Part shown: positions 1 through 4,928 of the stretch, piece by piece
Layout: every line of letters starts with the position of its first letter
Position numbering within the stretch: the stretch's first letter is position 1
NCBI GenBank assembly: GCA_964556005.1
Contig: CAZKUR010000128.1
Location: forward strand, 1-8,377
Source of the DNA: CAZKUR01 sp964556005
Lineage (GTDB): Bacteria > Bacteroidota > Ignavibacteria > Ignavibacteriales > Ignavibacteriaceae
Reading direction: 5' to 3'
Length of the DNA stretch: 8,377 nt
Notes under the pieces: model-generated
Told to the model about the DNA's origin: nothing
Databases searched by the model: none
What the model saw: the letters and a program-made list of their open reading frames with translations, nothing else
Translations under genes and position numbers: made by a program

Positions 1-44
1 AAAACAATAAAAGTATTTTCCTTTAAAAATAGTCTAAAGTAATA

Positions 45-79
45 AAGAGGCTGTAGCAAGTTTTATTGCACAGCCTCTT
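45..79. terminator. Strong hairpin downstream of trxA, probable (possibly bidirectional) terminator
   Basis: AAGAGGCTGT (45-54) pairs perfectly with ACAGCCTCTT (70-79). After a single bulged A, GCAA (56-59) pairs with TTGC (66-69), leaving a six-base loop. A T-run (AATTTTTAAT) follows on the plus side; on the minus side the tail is AT-rich but not a clean T-tract. It lies about 84 nt beyond the trxA stop, so it could end trxA transcription, or end a plus-strand gene entering from the left of the window. The pairing is read directly from the sequence; the terminator role is inferred. Confidence 0.6.
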
Positions 80-134
80 AATTTTTAATAACTAAATCAC
101 AGATAGAACAATATAACTAAAGATAAATCGTTTT

Positions 135-156
135 ACGTTTATCGTCTCACGTTTAT
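135..156. repeat. Short direct repeat ACGTTTAT x2
   Basis: ACGTTTAT occurs at 135-142 and again at 149-156, separated by CGTCTC, immediately after the trxA stop codon. It is a minor repeat with no recognised function and may be replication-slippage debris. Confidence 0.35.
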
Positions 157-162
157 ATTGTA

Positions 163-498
163 TTAGTTTATGCTCGCCATGTACGGTTTTAATTTATGTT
201 CAAGATATTGTTTTGGTACCGCACCAATCACTGCATCCACAGGTTTACCGTTTTGAAATATTCCCATTGTTGGAATACTTCTTATACCGTATCTCACAGC
301 GGTTTCCTGGTTTTCATCTGTGTTTAACTTAACTACTTTTAATTTTCCTTCATATTCTTCAGCTAACTGCTCGATAACCGGTGCTACCATTCTGCATGGA
401 CCGCACCACGGTGCCCAAAAATCAACCAGTACAGGAACATCCGATTGCAATACTTCCAGCTCAAAATTTTGGTCCGTACCTTCGACATATTTTTTCAT
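163..498 (-). CDS. trxA: Thioredoxin
   Basis: Cytoplasmic thiol-disulfide oxidoreductase of 111 residues, the usual length for classical TrxA. It reduces protein disulfides and would itself be recharged by thioredoxin reductase (not in this window). The canonical active site W31-C-G-P-C35 is present, with the buried Asp (D26, in VDFWAPWCGPC) and the cis-proline loop SIPT (P76), followed by the FQNGK strand typical of thioredoxin. There is no signal peptide, so it acts in the cytoplasm, unlike the TlpA-like protein encoded divergently. The ATG start (496-498) has a good Shine-Dalgarno AGAAGG (complement of 506-511) seven nt upstream. It appears monocistronic in the window, divergent from the redox gene run, with a hairpin downstream. 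Nothing is truncated. Confidence 0.95.
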   Translation of the reverse strand: MKKYVEGTDQNFELEVLQSDVPVLVDFWAPWCGPCRMVAPVIEQLAEEYEGKLKVVKLNTDENQETAVRYGIRSIPTMGIFQNGKPVDAVIGAVPKQYLEHKLKPYMASIN

Positions 499-604
499 TT
501 TATTGCCTTCTTTCTTCTTTTTATTTTCAAACCATTAGATGAAAATAACATCTTCAAGTTTCAAAACTGTCCAACTAAAAATCATAATTGTTTCGGGTAT
601 TATC

Positions 605-644
605 ATGTGATTAGTATTAGCTTTCCGAATATGTGATTAGCTTT
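605..644. repeat. Imperfect direct repeat ATGTGATTAG...CTTT
   Basis: ATGTGATTAG occurs at 605-614 and 631-640. Each copy is followed by TTAG/CTTT-type sequence (CTTT at 621-624 and 641-644), with an extra TATTAG in the first copy. It looks like an imperfect tandem duplication of about 26 bp in the divergent spacer. No function is recognised. Confidence 0.35.
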
Positions 645-839
645 ACAATTCACTTGAATTTTTATCTCAGTTCCCATGTGTCCTTTATTCTTTAAACCTT
701 CAAAGTACTAAATTCATTTTATTTCATTATTTCTTCATTGCTCTCAAATATCTTAAAATAGTCCCTTAAAAAAGATTAGTCACTTTTTTTGTATAAAAAT
801 TACTACTATTATTTGTCGTTTTTACCACGGAAGAAATTG

Positions 840-862
840 ATTAAAAACCAAATGGTTTTAAT
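840..862. promoter_or_regulatory. Hairpin/palindrome in the divergent spacer
   Basis: AAAACC (844-849) pairs with GGTTTT (854-859) around an AAAT loop. After a bulged A (843), ATT (840-842) pairs with AAT (860-862), giving about nine base pairs. There is no T-tract on either side, so it is not a typical terminator. It could be an operator or RNA element affecting the divergent genes, but it may be chance in AT-rich DNA. Confidence 0.25.
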
Positions 863-1108
863 AGTCTTTCATCTATATAAATAAGCTAATCTCTGGAATG
901 GTATTAAATTTTCATGCGTATGATTATCAATTGTTACAAATCTTGAAATTATACTTTTTATAATCCCGATTTTTGTACGGGCTGAATTTATATCAAGAAA
1001 TTAAAAGAGCTAATAATTATTTTAAGCTTATTAGTCAATTCTTCTTATTAACAAAAAAGTTAAAACATAATTCATTCGCATGTGCTGATTTATATAGAGA
1101 GAATATTC

Positions 1109-1615
1109 ATGAAGATTACTGTAAAATATTTTTTTGTACTATCAATTGCCGTATTTATGGGAGTAGGAATGGGGCAGGTAAAAATCGGCTCTCCGGCACC
1201 TAACTTTGATGGTAAAACTTCCCGGGGCAATAAAATAAAATTATCAGATTATCGTGGGAAAGTAGTGCTGATAGATTTTTGGGCGAGCTGGTGTCCTCCT
1301 TGCCGGGAAGAGATGCCCGAGTTGATAAAATTTTATGATTTGCATAATAGTTCTAAGTTTGAATTGCTTGCAATTAATATTGATAAGGAAAAAGCAAACA
1401 TGGACCATTTCCTCGACAAGCTTTTCCCCCAACCTTCTTTCCCGATAATAGTAGATGACAATCAGAAAATCCCGGCTCTATTTAATATTCAGGCCATGCC
1501 GACCACAATATTTATTGATAAGAAAGGTAATATCCGTTTTTGGCATAACGGTTTCGAAAAATCATATGTAAACGATTTTAATTCAGAATTAACTCAATTA
1601 TTGAAAGAGAATTAA
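1109..1615 (+). CDS. TlpA-like exported thioredoxin-fold protein
   Basis: A 168-residue TlpA/ResA-type thiol-disulfide oxidoreductase. An N-terminal signal peptide or anchor (positive K2/K6, hydrophobic stretch about 8-20, then GMGQ) places it outside the cytoplasmic membrane. The thioredoxin fold begins at GSPAPNF (27-33) and DYRGKVVLIDFWASWCPPC, with active site W61-C-P-P-C65 in the WCPPCREEMP form typical of this family, and cis-proline in MPTT (P131). ATG at 1109 is chosen over an in-frame GTG at 1082 because it starts exactly at the signal peptide and has a weak purine-rich AGAGAGA (1096-1102) six nt upstream. It is the first gene of the run and lies 4 nt from the DUF4266 gene. Its likely job is to reduce or isomerise cysteines of the neighbouring exported proteins (inferred). 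Other members act in cytochrome c maturation, but no such genes are here. Confidence 0.92.
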   Translation: MKITVKYFFVLSIAVFMGVGMGQVKIGSPAPNFDGKTSRGNKIKLSDYRGKVVLIDFWASWCPPCREEMPELIKFYDLHNSSKFELLAINIDKEKANMDHFLDKLFPQPSFPIIVDDNQKIPALFNIQAMPTTIFIDKKGNIRFWHNGFEKSYVNDFNSELTQLLKEN

Positions 1616-1619
1616 AGAA

Positions 1620-1838
1620 GTGATAACAAAAATCCGAATCTTGCTGGTTCTTGCTGCTTCCTTACTTCTATATGGATGTGCTACGGTTAAACCGTGGGAG
1701 AAGGAAAGTCTATCAGATCCTATTATGATTATTAATGAAAATCCTATTAACACCGGAATTAAAGAACACTTCCTTGATTATAGGGAAGGCGTTGAAGGAG
1801 CTACAGGCGCGGAAAGCGGAGGCTGCGGGTGTGGTTAA
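1620..1838 (+). CDS. DUF4266 family small lipoprotein with C-terminal GGCGCG tail
   Basis: A 72-residue protein. Residues 1-20 are a lipoprotein signal peptide ending in LLLYGC (lipidated Cys20; Tyr at -2 is slightly atypical), so the mature form is about 53 residues. The mature part begins ATVKPWEKESLSDP, carries REGVEGATGAESGG and ends with Cys69-Gly-Cys71-Gly. The VKPWE start and Gly/Cys-rich end match my recollection of DUF4266, whose function is unknown. The start is GTG at 1620, 4 nt after the TlpA-like stop, with AAAGAGA-type purines upstream. The final codons overlap the next gene by 8 nt and contain its GGAGG ribosome site, so translation of the two is probably coupled. The paired cysteines could bind metal or exchange disulfides with the TlpA-like neighbour; this is inference. 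Confidence 0.85.
   Translation: MITKIRILLVLAASLLLYGCATVKPWEKESLSDPIMIINENPINTGIKEHFLDYREGVEGATGAESGGCGCG
1818..1833 (+). promoter_or_regulatory. Ribosome binding site and GTG start nested in the DUF4266 3' end
   Basis: GGAGG at 1818-1822 sits 8 nt before GTG at 1831-1833, inside the codons for the Gly-Cys tail of DUF4266. This fixes the DUF3570 start. Translation from here gives MVKKIISFLLFFFS, a clean signal peptide, whereas the upstream in-frame ATG at 1735 would add a non-signal-like leader. Confidence 0.8.
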
Positions 1839-3033
1839 AAAAATTATATCGTTTCTTTTATTTTTTTTTAGTTTAAGTACAATTGGATTTTCGCAGCTTT
1901 TACCTTCTAACGAAACTCAGGTAAATTTCAGCGGCTATTTCGATAACTTCAATGTTTCAGTCCTTTACCCGAGCATTGAAATAACCAAACGGGTATCGGA
2001 ATCTACAAGCATTACAGGACGGTACCTCGTCGATATGATAACTGCCGCATCCATTAGAAACGGCATTCCCAAAAACCTCACTACTTCAAAGACTTTAGCA
2101 AAAGTGGATGCCGTTACGTCTGCTTCCGGTACTGTAGGCGGAGGAGGAAGCGGCGGCTATTCCTCCCGGCCCACTTTCGATGAAGTTCGCCATGAGTTTA
2201 ACCTTGGCTTTGCGCATTTATTAGGTAAAGGCATTTTAACTGTAGATGGTATCTACAGCACGGAAAGCGACTATACATCTTCTACACTTATTGGAAACTT
2301 CACACAATATTTGGCTGAGAATAATACTTCCATTCAATTGGGAATTGTACGAAGCTGGGATAAAGTTTTTCCCAAGACCGTAAACTGGAAAAAGGATAAA
2401 AACGTAACTACAATTAACGCTAACCTTTCTCAAATTATCAGCAAAGATTTAATATTTCAATTGCTTACTACTTATACCGATAATAACGGATTGCTATCGG
2501 ATAATTACAAATTGGTCCCGATTATAATAGATGGCAAGGATAGTTTATTTCAGCCCATTCATCCCAACTTAAGAATCAGGCGTGCAGCGGCTGTATCTCT
2601 TAAATACCGCCTGACGGATAAATCATCTTTGCTGTTAGGTTACAGGTATTACTGGGATTCATGGAATTTAAATGCCAACACTTATTCTGTTAATTATGAA
2701 AGATATTTATCCAGGCATGTTATACTCGGTGTAGGATGGCGCGGCAACTTTCAGACTTCTGCGTTTTTCTTTAAGCCAACATATTTGATGCCCGAACAAT
2801 TTATGACGACGGATATTAAGCTCGACGCAGGTTATTCTAATGAGCTTCAATTAAATTTTATTTTGCTTGGAGGAGACGACCAGGACGCCCTTCCGTTCCT
2901 AAATGACGACCGGGTACAATATATTTTTAATCTCAATTTTTATTCGCGCCATACCGATTCTCCCTACTGGTACAATAATTTAAAAAACTTATTTGCCACA
3001 GATATTAACATAGGAATTCGTTACCGTTATTGA
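1831..3033 (+). CDS. DUF3570 family predicted outer-membrane beta-barrel, candidate flavinylation target
   Basis: A 400-residue protein of unknown function, assigned to DUF3570 from its overall look and from the DUF4266-ApbE context. Residues 1-22 form a signal peptide ending GFSQ. The body is a long series of alternating hydrophobic/polar strands rich in Tyr, Trp and Asn, and it ends IGIRYRY with a terminal aromatic residue, the usual outer-membrane barrel signature. Near the N-terminus are two motifs of the same form: D68-M-I-T-A-A-S74 and D93-A-V-T-S-A-S99. The second is followed by a glycine-rich linker (GGGGSGG, 103-109). This shape, D-x-x-[ST]-[SG]-A-[ST], is the known acceptor pattern for ApbE, and apbE lies two genes downstream. 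The protein ends with tandem stops TGA-TAA. The GTG start follows a strong GGAGG. The barrel and flavinylation assignments are predictions. Confidence 0.83.
   Translation: MVKKIISFLLFFFSLSTIGFSQLLPSNETQVNFSGYFDNFNVSVLYPSIEITKRVSESTSITGRYLVDMITAASIRNGIPKNLTTSKTLAKVDAVTSASGTVGGGGSGGYSSRPTFDEVRHEFNLGFAHLLGKGILTVDGIYSTESDYTSSTLIGNFTQYLAENNTSIQLGIVRSWDKVFPKTVNWKKDKNVTTINANLSQIISKDLIFQLLTTYTDNNGLLSDNYKLVPIIIDGKDSLFQPIHPNLRIRRAAAVSLKYRLTDKSSLLLGYRYYWDSWNLNANTYSVNYERYLSRHVILGVGWRGNFQTSAFFFKPTYLMPEQFMTTDIKLDAGYSNELQLNFILLGGDDQDALPFLNDDRVQYIFNLNFYSRHTDSPYWYNNLKNLFATDINIGIRYRY
2032..2052 (+). other. First DxxTxAS motif (DMITAAS) in the DUF3570 protein
   Basis: These codons encode Asp68-Met-Ile-Thr-Ala-Ala-Ser74. 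Its form matches the D-x-x-[ST]-x-A-[ST] acceptor pattern, except that Ala sits where Ser or Gly is usual. It may be a second FMN attachment site, or a structural duplicate of the motif 25 residues later. Confidence 0.4.
2107..2127 (+). other. Second DxxTSAS motif (DAVTSAS), candidate FMN-attachment site
   Basis: These codons encode Asp93-Ala-Val-Thr-Ser-Ala-Ser99. It fits the ApbE acceptor consensus known from NqrC, RnfG and other FMN_bind proteins (D-G/A-x-T/S-S/G-A-T/S, FMN on the last residue). Ser99 would be the acceptor. In canonical targets the motif lies in an FMN_bind domain, which this protein lacks, so modification is inferred. Confidence 0.5.
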
Positions 3034-3103
3034 TAATTAAATATTGAGTTCTAAAGTATATGAATCAAAATTTTTATAAAATAATTTCAGAAGGAATAAT
3101 TCG

Positions 3104-3790
3104 ATGAAAAGACGGGATTTTCTTAAATACGGTTCCTTGATTCTGCCTGCCACAGCAGCGATGGGGATGATCAATCCGTTTACAAGTAAAGTTTTTGCGG
3201 CAGTTAGAAAAAGCGGTTCGTTTTCATTATCGGTTATAACAAATCAGCCGTCAAGAACGATTCACATAATAGAACAGGCTATAAAAAATTCCGAATACGG
3301 TAAGAAAACTTTACAGTTTACCGAATACCGGTTGAAAGGAAGATATGTAGGCGATATCGCATATGTAAAATCACAGGCACTGATTGATTACAACAAGGCG
3401 ACAGATGAATTTTCACAACTTTTAAAAGACAGTGCAAATTCTCTTTCGCTTCCGAGAATGTTTGATGATCCGATGCTGCTGCAATTCTCATCCCAACAAA
3501 ATTTTGGTGAGCCGGGCGGCGTAAAGATTTTTAGAGGGGATTCACTAATTAAAAAATTATCGTTGGATAAAGATATAGAGCATTATAAAATCGAAGGCTT
3601 TAAAGGTCATGTTGCTATTATGATAAAGAATAAATCAGTTAGCATCACCTCTGCAACATGTAAGCATAAAACATGTATGAATATGGAACCGATTTCTAAA
3701 CCAGGCGAAAATTTGATATGCATTCCAAATCAAATCAACATCGCTATTGCCGGGAAAAGTGCTTTGGGAGTTGACAGTACAACTTTTTAA
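3104..3790 (+). CDS. Tat-type exported protein with C-terminal NusG domain II
   Basis: A 228-residue protein. The N-terminus MKRRDFLKYGS has a twin-arginine motif (R3-R4-D-F-L-K), a mild hydrophobic stretch and a possible cleavage after VFA (residue 32), so export folded through Tat is likely. Residues 35-130 match nothing I recognise. Residues about 135-228 fit NusG domain II (NusG_II): VKIFRGDSLIKKLSL, an IEGFKGHVAIMIKNKSVSI strand pair, then Cys186-K-H-K-T-Cys191 and ICIPN with Cys206, ending in a short beta region. In this family such exported domains commonly sit beside flavinylation or Rnf-type genes and are not transcription factors. The three cysteines could form a disulfide, bind a metal or hold a cofactor. 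ATG 3104 has AAGGA (3091-3095) eight nt upstream. apbE follows after 15 nt. Confidence 0.78.
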   Translation: MKRRDFLKYGSLILPATAAMGMINPFTSKVFAAVRKSGSFSLSVITNQPSRTIHIIEQAIKNSEYGKKTLQFTEYRLKGRYVGDIAYVKSQALIDYNKATDEFSQLLKDSANSLSLPRMFDDPMLLQFSSQQNFGEPGGVKIFRGDSLIKKLSLDKDIEHYKIEGFKGHVAIMIKNKSVSITSATCKHKTCMNMEPISKPGENLICIPNQINIAIAGKSALGVDSTTF

Positions 3791-3805
3791 ATCAAAGTTA
3801 AAACG

Positions 3806-4828
3806 ATGAAAGTTAATGCAGCTAATTATATCCTGATTTTATTTGTTCTATTCATCTCTGTCGGCTTACATGCCCAAGATGACACAACGATGTACAAAAT
3901 ATCGGTCATGAAGTATTTAATGGGGACAACGGTCGAAACAACAGTCAGAAGCAATGATATAAATCTTGCTAAGAAAGCTTTATTAGCTTCGTACGAAGAA
4001 ATGCAGCGGGTTGAAAATTTATTAAGCTGTGAAAAAGACAGCAGCGAAATATCGGCAATAAACCGTGCATCCGGCATTCACCCGGTAAAAGTAAGTTATG
4101 AAACTCTCGAAATGTTAAAACGCTCAAAAGCTTACTGTAAAAAATATAACGGATTATTCGATGTAACAATCGGTCCGCTTTCGGACTTATGGGGATTTAG
4201 CGAAGATAAGGAAATTGTTTTACCGGAAGATAGTACGATACAGAGTTTGAGGAAGCTGGTTAATTATAAAGATATGGTTATTAATGAAAACGACACAACG
4301 GTTTTTCTTAAAAAGAAAGGAATGTCAATCGATTTAGGCGGAATAGCAAAAGGATATGCAATCGACAGAGGTTCCGCTGTTTTAAAAAACATGGGTATCA
4401 CAAATTTTATTCTTAATGCCGGAGGCGATATTTATGTTTCAGGCGTTAAAGATAAAAAGACCCTGTGGAAAATAGGCATAAAACATCCGCGGCATACAAA
4501 TGATTTAATTGCAGAGTTTAATTTGAAAAATTATGCCGTTGCCACAAGCGGTGATTATGAGCGTTTCAAAATAATAAACGGAATTCGTTATCATCATATT
4601 TTAGATCCGCGGACCGGCTATTCAGGCAGATTATCCGAAAGTTCTACAATCCTTGCTCCGACTGCAGAAGAAGCCGATGCAACAGCGACATATGTTTTCC
4701 TATTAGGCTGGAAAAAAGCATTAAGGAGAAAAAATCTAGACTATCCGATGCTGATTGTTTCTTCCGACGGAACAATTCATTACAATAAACTATTTGCAAA
4801 AAATTATAATTTGAAAGTCATTAATTAA
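3806..4828 (+). CDS. apbE: FAD:protein FMN transferase (ApbE)
   Basis: A 340-residue, full-length exported ApbE. It cleaves FAD and attaches FMN by a phosphoester bond to Thr/Ser of target proteins outside the cytoplasm, using Mg2+. The signal peptide is residues 1-23 ending LHA-Q, with no lipobox cysteine, so it should be a soluble periplasmic or membrane-tethered form, unlike the many lipoprotein ApbEs. Family motifs run in order: MGTTVE (39-44), FDVTIGPLSDLWGF (118-131), DLGGIAKGYA (176-185), NAGGD (204-208), ATSGDYERF (246-254), HHILDPRTG (263-271) and EEADATAT (288-295) with D291/T295 as metal ligands. All catalytic motifs look intact. The ATG start has no good Shine-Dalgarno, and the 15-nt gap from the NusG_II gene suggests cotranscription. 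No FMN_bind protein lies nearby; the DUF3570 barrel is the best local target candidate. Confidence 0.95.
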   Translation: MKVNAANYILILFVLFISVGLHAQDDTTMYKISVMKYLMGTTVETTVRSNDINLAKKALLASYEEMQRVENLLSCEKDSSEISAINRASGIHPVKVSYETLEMLKRSKAYCKKYNGLFDVTIGPLSDLWGFSEDKEIVLPEDSTIQSLRKLVNYKDMVINENDTTVFLKKKGMSIDLGGIAKGYAIDRGSAVLKNMGITNFILNAGGDIYVSGVKDKKTLWKIGIKHPRHTNDLIAEFNLKNYAVATSGDYERFKIINGIRYHHILDPRTGYSGRLSESSTILAPTAEEADATATYVFLLGWKKALRRKNLDYPMLIVSSDGTIHYNKLFAKNYNLKVIN

Positions 4829-4928
4829 AAAGCATCGATTCGATTTTTATTTATCGCATTCATGAATTTGTAAATGGGGATTAAAAATTTTTAAAATATA
4901 AAATATTTCTGCGGGAGCCGGAAGTGTT
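4829..4928. other. Convergent intergenic region between apbE and the amidase gene
   Basis: This 100-bp AT-rich gap is where the apbE-side and amidase-side transcripts meet. A small hairpin ATCG-ATT-CGAT (4834-4844) followed by TTTTATTTAT could weakly terminate the plus-strand run. No stronger GC-rich terminator is visible. Confidence 0.4.
4834..4850 (+). terminator. Weak candidate terminator after apbE
   Basis: ATCG (4834-4837) and CGAT (4841-4844) can form a four-bp stem with a three-base loop, followed by TTTTAT. The position, directly after the apbE stop at the end of the gene run, is right, but the stem is short. This is a low-confidence call. Confidence 0.3.

Larger units (their letters stand above)
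499..1108. other. 610-bp divergent intergenic region, no credible gene
   Basis: This spacer separates trxA (minus) from the TlpA-like gene (plus) and must hold both promoters, though I cannot place either with confidence. It is very AT-rich. Short open frames in it have no start context or protein-like composition. It contains an imperfect direct repeat around 605-644, a hairpin at 840-862, and a short CCCG...CGGG inverted repeat at 965-981. No tRNA or known riboswitch was recognised by eye. The stretch is long for a genome whose neighbouring genes are tightly packed, so a small RNA or a decayed gene is possible but unsupported. Confidence 0.6.

Noticed and set aside
445..636. Open frames on the plus strand over and beside trxA (320-538 and 445-636)
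   Set aside because: They lie largely antisense to trxA, have poor starts, and give Phe-rich low-complexity peptides resembling no family.
931..955. TTGTTA...TATACT as a sigma-70 type promoter for the redox run
   Set aside because: The spacing is only 13 nt, and it is about 155 nt from the start codon; not convincing.
973..1203. Plus-strand open frame ahead of the TlpA-like gene
   Set aside because: It overlaps the real TlpA-like gene in another frame and its product has no domain; the TlpA-like reading explains the overlap.
1797..1814. GATGAE in DUF4266 as an FMN acceptor site
   Set aside because: The last position is Glu rather than Ser/Thr and no Asp is at the required position.
1735..1830. 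Upstream ATG (1735) as the start of the DUF3570 gene
   Set aside because: It would overlap DUF4266 by 104 nt and add a non-signal leader; GTG 1831 has GGAGG at ideal spacing and starts a clean signal peptide.
3641..3658. ITSAT in the NusG_II protein as an FMN acceptor site
   Set aside because: It has TSAT but lacks the Asp three residues before the first Thr/Ser; it coincides with the expected strand before the first Cys of NusG_II.
4881..4894. Perfect 14-bp palindrome TTAAAAATTTTTAA
   Set aside because: It is pure A/T in an AT-rich gap, with no loop, so chance is the simplest explanation.
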